From positions 1 through 64,000 of the forward strand of contig CAMKMX010000012.1 of the NCBI GenBank assembly GCA_946414025.1: 64,000 nucleotides of DNA. The letters run 5' to 3'. The notes below the pieces were generated by a model, which saw only the letters and a list, made by a program, of their open reading frames with translations, was not told the DNA's origin and ran no database searches. Origin of the DNA: an uncultured Fibrobacter sp. (GTDB lineage Bacteria > Fibrobacterota > Fibrobacteria > Fibrobacterales > Fibrobacteraceae). The position numbers were made by a program, and so were the translations under genes. Of this stretch, positions 33,166-39,918 are shown in pieces (the first letter of the stretch is position 1; each line of letters starts with the position of its first letter).

Positions 33166-34007
33166 TTGCGAATAACGAGATGCAGCTAAAGGCGCTATTG
33201 AAGGATTTGTCATCAAAGTATGGAATCACGCCTCAGGCAACCTTGCAAATGTATTGCCTCGAACGCTTGCTGGATAGAATTGCCGTATCACGTTTTCGCG
33301 ACCATTTTGTTATTAAGGGAGGTTTCTTGATTGCTTCTATTCTTGGAATCGGAAGCCGCTCAACAATGGACATTGATGCGACCGTAAAGGGGTTTAGCGT
33401 CAGCTATGAAAATGTTGATTCTGCTTTTAAGGAAATTTGCGGCATAGATATTGCCGATCAGCTGACATTCTCGTTCGAGCGGATTGAGGAGATTCGGGAA
33501 AAAGATGATTATCTTGGATTAAGGGTATTTGTTGAATGCCGTTATGGAAAGATGAATGTCCCTTTGACGGTTGACCTTACAACTGGAGATACCATCATTC
33601 CCCATGAAATAGAATACATGTATAAGTGCGTGTTTGACGATAAGGAGATTCCGGTTTTGGCTTATCCACTAGAGAATGTTTTTGCGGAAAAACTTGATAC
33701 AATTGTTTCGAGAGGTGCGGCTAATACACGAACCAGAGATTTTTACGATGTGTATATGCTTTATGTATTGAAGAAAGATGAAATAAACTTCAAAACGCTA
33801 AGGTTTGCTCTTGAAGCGACTTCTCGCCGGCGGAATACGTTCGAAACTTTGGAAGGATATCCGCAAATCCTAGAATCGATTAAAGTGGATTTGGTTCAAA
33901 ATGACTTTTGGAGAAGATTTGTTACCAAGAATCCGTTTGCCAAAGGGATAACGTTGCCGCAGGTTCTTGACTGCGCTAAAGAAATACTGGATTTGACGGG
34001 GGTTTGA
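33162..34007 (+). CDS. AbiEii/AbiGii-type nucleotidyltransferase toxin
   Basis: A 281-residue protein with the nucleotidyltransferase signature VIKGGFLIASILGIGSRSTMDIDATVKG (G-G/S and D-x-D metal site, about residues 48-75), LRVFVECRYGKMNVPLTVDLTTGD and the C-terminal motif YPLENVFAEKLDTIVSRG, TRTRDFYDVYML. The family transfers nucleotides to tRNA or another target and blocks growth, giving abortive phage defence. It starts with GTG in a 4-bp overlap with the antitoxin. It ends 13 bp before direct repeat B. Confidence 0.88.
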   Translation: MIANNEMQLKALLKDLSSKYGITPQATLQMYCLERLLDRIAVSRFRDHFVIKGGFLIASILGIGSRSTMDIDATVKGFSVSYENVDSAFKEICGIDIADQLTFSFERIEEIREKDDYLGLRVFVECRYGKMNVPLTVDLTTGDTIIPHEIEYMYKCVFDDKEIPVLAYPLENVFAEKLDTIVSRGAANTRTRDFYDVYMLYVLKKDEINFKTLRFALEATSRRRNTFETLEGYPQILESIKVDLVQNDFWRRFVTKNPFAKGITLPQVLDCAKEILDLTGV

Positions 34008-34019
34008 CCGTTAAGCCGA

Positions 34020-34225
34020 AGATGATGATTGCCGCCCCGACCATGTTCATCGTGGTGATGGCCTCGCCAAACACAAAGTGCGCAAGCAGTAGCCCGAACA
34101 CCACGCCCGTGGTCATTCCCGCTGCGACGCAAGCTTCGAGAACACCCCCGAGGTGGTGTAGATGAAGAACGTGCCGACCAGGGCGATGTATTTAAGGATG
34201 GTGAGCATCTATCGGAGAATATAGA
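34020..34225 (+). repeat. ~206-bp direct repeat B (second decayed SMR copy)
   Basis: Second copy of 31251-31456. On the minus strand it carries the decayed SMR gene from ATG 34208 (MLTILKYIALVGTFFIYTTS, GVFSKLASQRE, stop) and the shifted C-terminal part down to 34020, where identity stops. The same internal deletion as in copy A shows that the duplication happened after the gene had decayed. Confidence 0.9.
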
Positions 34226-34306
34226 TAATACGCCCTGCCGGAACAGCCGAAAACGGGGAAATGGGCAACAAAAAGCGAATTCTACTGGACATTTTTTGAA
34301 AAACGC

Positions 34307-34335
34307 TTGACAGCGACACACTGAAAATTTATATT
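34307..34335 (+). promoter_or_regulatory. Consensus promoter of the RhuM-leader remnant
   Basis: TTGACA at 34307-34312, 17 bp, TATATT at 34330-34335. The leader repeats the RhuM-leader plan: CAAGTGAGTAG, hairpin CCCGCAA (34379-34385) / TTGCGGG (34398-34404), then GGAGGAGTGAAAGATG. Confidence 0.8.
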
Positions 34336-34416
34336 AGCGCACAAGTGAGTAGTTTCGCTCACAAAAAACAATTGAAGACCCGCAATTTCAAGCCTGTTTG
34401 CGGGGAGGAGTGAAAG

Positions 34417-34518
34417 ATGAATGAAAAAGAGGCGTTGCTTGTCAAGAAGCCTAGAATTCCCCTTATAAGACCTGCTCAAGTCGCGGATGTACATCATTCG
34501 CGGGGCAAAAACGATTGA
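34417..34518 (+). pseudogene. Remnant start of a RhuM-like gene
   Basis: ATG 34417 follows the same ribosome-binding site and opens with the same residues, MNEKE, as the RhuM-like gene at 31597, but the frame stops after 33 residues and the body of the gene is absent. The stretch 34226-34566 therefore holds only a promoter, leader and start of a lost gene. Confidence 0.65.
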
Positions 34519-34525
34519 ATTATAC

Positions 34526-34554
34526 TTGACGGGGATTTGTAAATTATGTATATT
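34526..34554 (+). promoter_or_regulatory. Promoter of the BrnT/BrnA-like pair
   Basis: TTGACG at 34526-34531, 17 bp, TATATT at 34549-34554. The first gene starts at 34567, so the leader would be only about six bases. Confidence 0.75.
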
Positions 34555-34566
34555 ATAAATATAGAG

Positions 34567-34854
34567 ATGAAGGTGCGGTTTGATCCGGGGAAGGCTCTCG
34601 TGGTCAAGCAGAAGCATAACATCGATATGGAATCAGTAGGGCAAGAAATCCTTGCTGGCAGGTTCGATGGCGATGAGGTGAAAAATCAGGATGGCCATCC
34701 TGGGCAGAGAATGTTTCTTGTTTTGTTAAACGGGTATGTTCATTGTGTACCTTATGTTGTTGAGCCGGATGGAACGTATTTTCTCAAGACTGCGTTCAGA
34801 AGCAGAGTCTACCAAAGGAGGTATGAAAATGGCGAACTCGAAATTTATAGATGA
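34567..34854 (+). CDS. BrnT-like / small ribonuclease-type toxin
   Basis: From ATG 34567 it encodes 95 residues: VRFDPGKALVVKQKHNIDME, NQDGHPGQRMFLVLLNGYVHCVPYV, YFLKTAFRSRVYQRRY. The FDPxKA..KH start and the KTAF/S-R-Y end resemble the BrnT / RelE-superfamily of small toxins. The ATG at 34546 overlaps the -10 box and cannot be used. The next gene encodes a CopG/BrnA-like partner and overlaps it by 26 bp. The assignment to BrnT itself is tentative. Confidence 0.65.
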   Translation: MKVRFDPGKALVVKQKHNIDMESVGQEILAGRFDGDEVKNQDGHPGQRMFLVLLNGYVHCVPYVVEPDGTYFLKTAFRSRVYQRRYENGELEIYR

Positions 34855-35116
34855 GCCGATTGACGAAGAAGAACGTGCCTTGATGGAAGCTATCGAGAAT
34901 GGCGAAACAGAGCCTATTCCGCGTGATGAGCTGGAAGCTATGCGTGCTGACATTATGTCCGCTTCGGCGAAGAACATTACCATCCGTATGCAGCTTGATG
35001 ATCTGAACGGCATCAAGAAAATGGCGAAGGCCGCGGGCATGCCTTACCAGACGCTCATCAATTCCATCATCCACCGTTACGTGACGGGTGGCATCGTATT
35101 CAAGGTCGCGGTGTAG
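34829..35116 (+). CDS. BrnA/CopG-like antitoxin
   Basis: From ATG 34829 it encodes 95 residues with an acidic N-terminus (IDEPIDEEERALMEAIENGE) and a C-terminal ribbon-helix-helix-like end (NITIRMQLDDLNGIKKMAKA, AAGMPYQTLINSIIHRYVTG). Both ATG 34823 and 34829 follow AAAGGAGG; 34829 has the better spacing (about 8 bases). It would bind the toxin and repress the shared promoter. Confidence 0.75.
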   Translation: MANSKFIDEPIDEEERALMEAIENGETEPIPRDELEAMRADIMSASAKNITIRMQLDDLNGIKKMAKAAGMPYQTLINSIIHRYVTGGIVFKVAV

Positions 35117-35205
35117 CCCTCCCCCTCCCGACGCGTGATGCCCCAGCATTAATTTCGGAGCGTTTTACCCGGAAAAATGATGTATATTTACCCTTGGAGT
35201 CCATC

Positions 35206-36147
35206 ATGCCGAAGTTTTCATTCGTTATACCCTGTTACCGTTCCGAAAAGACCATCACCACCGTGGTGGACGAAATCAAGAGCGAGATGGCCGCCAAGCG
35301 CCCGGGCGACACCTACGAGATCGTGCTGGTGAACGACTGCAGCCCCGACAACGTGTGGAGCGTCATCGAGGGGCTCGCGCAGAAAGAGAACAACGTCATC
35401 GGCATCAACTTGGCCAAGAACTTCGGGCAGCATTCCGCGCTTATGGCGGGCTACGGCAAGTGTTCCGGCGAATACGTGGTGTCGCTGGACGACGACGGCC
35501 AGGCCCCGCTGGATTCCCTGAACGACCTGATTACCAAGCTGGAAGAAGGCTACGACGTGGTGTACGCCTACTACCGCGAGGTCAAGCAGAACCTGTTCCG
35601 CCGTTTCGGTTCGTGGATGGCGGGCAAGATGGGCGAAATGATGCTAGACCCGCCCAAGGACATGAAGGGCAGCAGCTTTTATGTCGCACGCAACTTCGTG
35701 ATTCGCGAGATGTGCAAATACAACAACCCCTACCCGTATCTGGTGGGGCTGGTGCTGCGCGTCACCCGCAAGATCGCCTGGGTGGAGACGAACCACCGCT
35801 CCCGCCTGGAAGGCACCTCGGGCTATTCCTTCGCACGGCTGCTGGGCCTGTGGCTCAACGGTTTCACGGCGTTCTCGGTGAAACCCCTGCGCGCAAGCAC
35901 GATTCTCGGGTTCTTCTTCGCGTTCCTGGGCTTCGCGTTCTCGATTTTTGTGATTGTCCGCAGGCTGCTGGGCATCACCACGGTAGATGGCTGGAGCACC
36001 ATCATCGCGCTCATCCTGATTATTGGCGGCTGCATCTTGATGATGCTTGGCCTTATCGGCGAATACATCGGCCGCATCTACATCTGCATAAACGACTCGC
36101 CGCAATACGTGATCAAGCAGGTCACGGGCGACCGCAGCGAACTCTAG
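35206..36147 (+). CDS. Family 2 glycosyltransferase, polyprenyl-phosphate-sugar synthase type
   Basis: From ATG 35206 (GGAG at 35196-35199) it encodes 313 residues. The GT2 catalytic domain has FSFVIPCYRSEKTITTVVDE, VLVNDCSPDN, GINLAKNFGQHSALMAGY and the metal site LDDDGQAP (about residues 95-102). Two membrane segments follow at about 230-255 and 265-290. This architecture is that of ArnC/GtrB/DPM-like enzymes that attach a sugar from a nucleotide donor to polyprenyl phosphate. It is more GC-rich than its TA neighbours. A TATATT box lies at 35183-35188. Confidence 0.85.
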   Translation: MPKFSFVIPCYRSEKTITTVVDEIKSEMAAKRPGDTYEIVLVNDCSPDNVWSVIEGLAQKENNVIGINLAKNFGQHSALMAGYGKCSGEYVVSLDDDGQAPLDSLNDLITKLEEGYDVVYAYYREVKQNLFRRFGSWMAGKMGEMMLDPPKDMKGSSFYVARNFVIREMCKYNNPYPYLVGLVLRVTRKIAWVETNHRSRLEGTSGYSFARLLGLWLNGFTAFSVKPLRASTILGFFFAFLGFAFSIFVIVRRLLGITTVDGWSTIIALILIIGGCILMMLGLIGEYIGRIYICINDSPQYVIKQVTGDRSEL

Positions 36148-36207
36148 GCATAATCTACAAGCACAATCCGTAGGCGCGGGCTTTAACTATACCGAATTCG
36201 GTGCAGT

Positions 36208-36236
36208 TGTCAAGGGGTCAAACTCGGCCCCTTTGA
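36208..36236 (+). terminator. Possible terminator after the GT2 gene
   Basis: GTCAAGGGG / CCCCTTTGAC with one bulge and a short T-rich tail lies 61 bp after the stop. The U tract is weak. Confidence 0.45.
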
Positions 36237-36308
36237 CTTTTACCACTTGCTGTCAATCTTTTTTAAAAATTCCTTGTCAGCATCCTTATCGTTTATTTTT
36301 CAAAAAAA

Positions 36309-36360
36309 TACTACACCTATTGCATTATTTAAAATTTTAATATATATTATAGGTGTAGTA
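36309..36360 (+). promoter_or_regulatory. Operator and promoter of the HigB/HigA-type operon
   Basis: A perfect 12-bp inverted repeat, TACTACACCTAT (36309-36320) and ATAGGTGTAGTA (36349-36360), brackets TTGCAT (36320-36325), a 17-bp spacer and TATATT (36343-36348). The arms sit exactly at the outer edges of the -35 and -10 boxes, as expected for autorepression by the antitoxin. Confidence 0.85.
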
Positions 36361-36376
36361 AAATAACGAGGTAGGA

Positions 36377-36700
36377 ATGAACATTCTTTTTGAAGACAAG
36401 AATCTGAAGAAATGCGCTACTGACAAGGCGTATGCGCAGAAAACGCTTGGACAACGGCGCGCCCAACGTTACGTTGATCGGCTAGCTCAAATTAGTGATG
36501 CTGCTAATTTTGAAGCCTTGCGAGGGTTACCGGGGCATTATCACGATTTGGTAGGGAATCGTGCGGGCCAATGGGCTTGTGACTTGGATCAGCCGTACAG
36601 GTCGATATTCAAGAGCACAAACGAGGGGCCGGTTGCACAAATTGTGTGGGCGAACGAACGCATTGCAAAAATGCTTGAAATTGTAGATTATCACGGATAG
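36377..36700 (+). CDS. higB: HigB-type (RelE superfamily) toxin
   Basis: A 107-residue protein: MNILFEDKNLKKCATD, QRRAQRYVDRLAQISDAANFEAL, GHYHDLVGNRAGQWACDLDQPYRSIF and a C-terminal IVWANERIAKMLEIVDYHG. The order (toxin first), the size and the ...D.HG end fit HigB-like mRNA interferases. It has AGG-type sequence before ATG 36377 and lies 8 bp before the HigA-like gene. Confidence 0.82.
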   Translation: MNILFEDKNLKKCATDKAYAQKTLGQRRAQRYVDRLAQISDAANFEALRGLPGHYHDLVGNRAGQWACDLDQPYRSIFKSTNEGPVAQIVWANERIAKMLEIVDYHG

Positions 36701-36708
36701 GTGGCTGT

Positions 36709-37704
36709 ATGAACGGAAACAAAATTGAATTGTGGCATGTTCCTTCCCCAGGAAGTGAATTGGCCGAAAAACTTGAAGAAATGGGCCTTAATGCGAATGA
36801 CCTGGCCGCTCGCATGGGCTATACGCCCAAGGCGGTGAACGATATTTTGCAAGGCTACTGCCGTATTACGCCGGAAGTTGCGATAATGCTAGAGATGATT
36901 ACGGAAATTCCGGCGATTTACTGGCTACGTCGTCAGATGTCGTACGATGAATTCCTCGCCCGCGAGCGCATCAAGGCTTCGCTTTCGGATCAGTCTCTTT
37001 GGAGAAAGTCTTTTCCCGAAGAGGTTAACGTCCGCGAATGGGTGCAACAAACGAAAGATAACGAAAAATCTTTGATGCCCCTCCTCAAGTTCTTCGCCGT
37101 GGCCTCCCCCAAGGCGTGGGACGGTTACTACAAGGATGCTAAGCTTAAGGTGGCGTTCCGCATCTCCCTTGCCGATGTCAAGGACCCGTATGCCACATCG
37201 GCGTGGATTCGTCGTGGCGAGATTCTTGCGGACCGAGACCCGATGGAAAAGCAGGAACAGATTCCGGTGCGGAAGCGCTTGAAAGCAGCTCTCCCCGAAA
37301 TCATCGCCTTTGCGGCGGCCAACAAGGTACGCCCCAAAAGCAAAAAACGCATTACCTACTGGACCCCAGAAGCCGAGGTGGTTGACGACTGCATGACGGG
37401 CCTGCAGGAACTGTGCCGCAAAATCGGGATTCGTGTGCTGTTCGTGCAAAATTTCAAGTGCGCGCCGATTCACGGCATGTACCGCTGGTACAAGGACGTG
37501 CCCCTGATCCAGTTGCACGACCGCTTCGAGAAACGGGCCGCCATGTGGTTCACGTTCTTCCACGAGCTGGCCCACGTGCTGTACCATGGCAAAAAGGGAA
37601 TCTGCCTGCAGAACATCGAAATCACCCACAACCACCCCGAAAAGGAAGACGAAGCCAACGCCTTCGCGCAGAAGTGCATGGTAGAAGCGGGATTCGAGAT
37701 GTAG
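36709..37704 (+). CDS. HigA-type XRE antitoxin fused to an ImmA/IrrE metallopeptidase domain
   Basis: A 331-residue fusion. Residues about 17-75 are an XRE helix-turn-helix (LAEKLEEMGLNANDLAARMG, KAVNDILQGYCRITPEVAIML). The C-terminal domain has the zinc-peptidase motif FFHELAHVLYHG (HExxH near residue 285) and an acidic third-ligand stretch EDEANAFAQKCMVE. HigA antitoxins are usually about 100 residues; the peptidase extension suggests cleavage or damage-triggered control of the module. It probably binds the 36309-36360 operator. Confidence 0.85.
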   Translation: MNGNKIELWHVPSPGSELAEKLEEMGLNANDLAARMGYTPKAVNDILQGYCRITPEVAIMLEMITEIPAIYWLRRQMSYDEFLARERIKASLSDQSLWRKSFPEEVNVREWVQQTKDNEKSLMPLLKFFAVASPKAWDGYYKDAKLKVAFRISLADVKDPYATSAWIRRGEILADRDPMEKQEQIPVRKRLKAALPEIIAFAAANKVRPKSKKRITYWTPEAEVVDDCMTGLQELCRKIGIRVLFVQNFKCAPIHGMYRWYKDVPLIQLHDRFEKRAAMWFTFFHELAHVLYHGKKGICLQNIEITHNHPEKEDEANAFAQKCMVEAGFEM

Positions 37705-37706
37705 CC

Positions 37707-38840
37707 CTACTTCCCGAAGAATTCCTTCACCTTGTTGCAGACAAATTCCAGGTCGGCGGGTTTCAGCCCGTAGAACATAGGCAGGCGCAACAGGCGGTCG
37801 CTTTCCTTGGTGGTGTAGCGGTCTTCGCCGTCGAAACGGCCGAAGCGCTTGCCTGCCGGAGCAGTGTGGAGCGGCACGTAGTGGAACACCGCCAAAATGT
37901 CGTTCTTGACCAGGTGGGCAATGAGGGCGGTGCGGGTCTTTAAATCCGCCACCTTCAGGTAGAACATGTGGGCGTTGTGGGAGCATTCCGCCGGAATGTA
38001 CGGGAGCTGCAGGTCGCCAGCGTCGGCCAGGCACTGCAGGCGTTCGCGGTAGGCGTTCCAGCTGGCCATGCGGTTGTCGAAAATCTTCTGGGCGTTTTCC
38101 AGTTCTGCGTACAGGTAGGCAGCGTTCAGTTCGCTGGGCAGGTAGCTGGAACCCAGTTCCACCCAGGTGTACTTATCCACCTCGCCCCGGTGGAACTGCA
38201 CGCGGTTGGTGCCCTTCTCGCGGATGATTTCGGCGTGGTCGGAATATTTCTTATCGGCAATGAGGATGGCGCCGCCCTCCCCCATGCTGTAGTTCTTGGT
38301 CTCGTGGAAACTGTAGCAGCCGAAATCGCCCAGAGCGCCAAGCGAGCGCCCCTTGTAGGTGGACATCATGCCCTGGGCGGCATCTTCGATGACGAACAGG
38401 TTGTGTTTTTGGGCGATGGCGTTGATGGTATCCATCTCGCAGGCCACACCGGCGTAGTGTACCGGTACGATGGCACGGGTCTTTTCGGTAATGGCCGCCT
38501 CGATGAGCTTTTCGTCGATGTTCATGGTGTCGGGCCGGATATCCACGAACACGCACTTGGCCCCACGCATGGCGAAGGCGTCAGCGGTAGAGACGAACGT
38601 GAACGAGGGCATAATCACCTCGTCGCCGGGCTTGATTCCGCAAATGAGGGCGGACATCTCTAGCGCATGGGTGCAGCTGGTGGTCAAAAGCGCACGGGCA
38701 ACCCCCGTCTTCTGCTGCAGCCAGGCGTGGCATTTCTGGTTGAACTGACCATCGCCGCAAATGCGGCCACTTTCTACGGCAGCCCGCACGTAGTCAAATT
38801 CGGAGCCCACGAAGGGGGGCTTGTTGAAAGGAATCTTCAT
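37707..38840 (-). CDS. wecE: dTDP-4-amino-4,6-dideoxygalactose transaminase
   Basis: A 377-residue DegT/DnrJ enzyme starting MKIPFNKPPFVGSEFDYV, with LLTTSCTHALEMSALI, VIEDAAQGMMSTYKGR and the PLP lysine in CYSFHETKNYSMGEGGA. The N-terminus and active-site strings match the WecE/RffA subfamily, which makes dTDP-Fuc4N for enterobacterial-type glycans. Its pathway partners are not next to it. The 133-bp gap to the divergent lipoprotein gene holds both promoters. Confidence 0.85.
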   Translation of the reverse strand: MKIPFNKPPFVGSEFDYVRAAVESGRICGDGQFNQKCHAWLQQKTGVARALLTTSCTHALEMSALICGIKPGDEVIMPSFTFVSTADAFAMRGAKCVFVDIRPDTMNIDEKLIEAAITEKTRAIVPVHYAGVACEMDTINAIAQKHNLFVIEDAAQGMMSTYKGRSLGALGDFGCYSFHETKNYSMGEGGAILIADKKYSDHAEIIREKGTNRVQFHRGEVDKYTWVELGSSYLPSELNAAYLYAELENAQKIFDNRMASWNAYRERLQCLADAGDLQLPYIPAECSHNAHMFYLKVADLKTRTALIAHLVKNDILAVFHYVPLHTAPAGKRFGRFDGEDRYTTKESDRLLRLPMFYGLKPADLEFVCNKVKEFFGK

Positions 38841-38973
38841 ATAACGCCAAATACTCGTTTGTTTTACCGGACTTAATATAGATTTTATCGTGTCACGGGG
38901 CGCATTTCAACCCAATTTTTTTATAAAAGTTTATTTTTAGTAGGTAAACGCCCGAACCGGAACGGAGGATTTT

Positions 38974-39885
38974 ATGAACCTGAGGTTGGATAGTTTCATT
39001 ACAAAGTTCAGCGGTTTCGCTGTCGCTGTCGCCGCCCTGGCCCTGTGCGCCTGCGGCAACCAGGAGGCCGCGCAAAACAAGACATCCGCAAAGCCCGCGG
39101 AACAGGCCGTTGAACAGCCCGCGCCTTCCAAGTCCCTGGTGGTGTTCTACTCCCAGACAGGCTCCACCAAGAAGGTGGCCGACGCTTTCCAGAAGGCCCG
39201 GAACGCCGATGTCTTTGAAATCAAGACCGCCACCCCCTACCCTTCCACCTACGACAGCACCGTCGCCGCCGTACGGGTTCAGCGGGAATCCAAGCAGTGG
39301 CCCGTCCTCGCAAACCCCAAGGCCGACCTGGCCAAATACGACACCGTCTTCTTGGGCTACCCCATCATGTTCGGCACCTTCGCGCCCCCCATCTATAGCT
39401 TCTTGGATTCCAACAACCTGAGCGGTAAGGTGGTGGTGCCCTTCTGCACCTACGGTAGCGGTGGCCGCAAGGCCAGCGCCGCCGAACTCAAGACCCTGGA
39501 ACCGAAGGCCAACGTGACCCTCGCCTACGGGATTTCCAACAAGCGAATCAGCGCCGAAGGTGCGGATTCCGTCGTGTCCGCCGAAGTGGAGGCCTTCTTT
39601 GCCAACCTTGCAGAAGGCAAGACCGAAGAGATGCTTATGGGCGGCTATTCGGAACAGCGCCCGCTTACAGCCGAAGATTCCGCCGTGTTTGCCGCCGCCA
39701 CCAAGGACTACGGTTACCTGAGCCTTAGGCCCCTGAGTGTCTCTACGCAGGTGGTGGCGGGCACCAACTTCTTGTTCACCTGCGAGATGAAGGCCTTCGG
39801 TGGACCGGCAACCCAGACCAACGTGAAGATTTTCAGACCGTTACCGGGCCGTGGCGAGCCGGAACTCATCGTGGTGGAGAAATAA
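38974..39885 (+). CDS. Flavodoxin-like lipoprotein
   Basis: A 303-residue protein with an N-terminal lipoprotein signal (hydrophobic stretch, then ALALCACGN, lipobox Cys about residue 27), an Ala/Pro/Glu linker and a flavodoxin-like domain (VVFYSQTGSTKKVADAFQ with the FMN phosphate loop T/S-QTGST-K, FLGYPIMFGTFAPPIYSFL, VVPFCTYGSGG). The last 80 residues are extra. It has a GGAGG site before ATG 38974. An envelope-attached flavodoxin-like protein is unusual; the redox partner is unknown. Confidence 0.8.
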   Translation: MNLRLDSFITKFSGFAVAVAALALCACGNQEAAQNKTSAKPAEQAVEQPAPSKSLVVFYSQTGSTKKVADAFQKARNADVFEIKTATPYPSTYDSTVAAVRVQRESKQWPVLANPKADLAKYDTVFLGYPIMFGTFAPPIYSFLDSNNLSGKVVVPFCTYGSGGRKASAAELKTLEPKANVTLAYGISNKRISAEGADSVVSAEVEAFFANLAEGKTEEMLMGGYSEQRPLTAEDSAVFAAATKDYGYLSLRPLSVSTQVVAGTNFLFTCEMKAFGGPATQTNVKIFRPLPGRGEPELIVVEK

Positions 39886-39918
39886 AGTACCAGATTTCAA
39901 AAAAAAGGGAAGGTGTAT

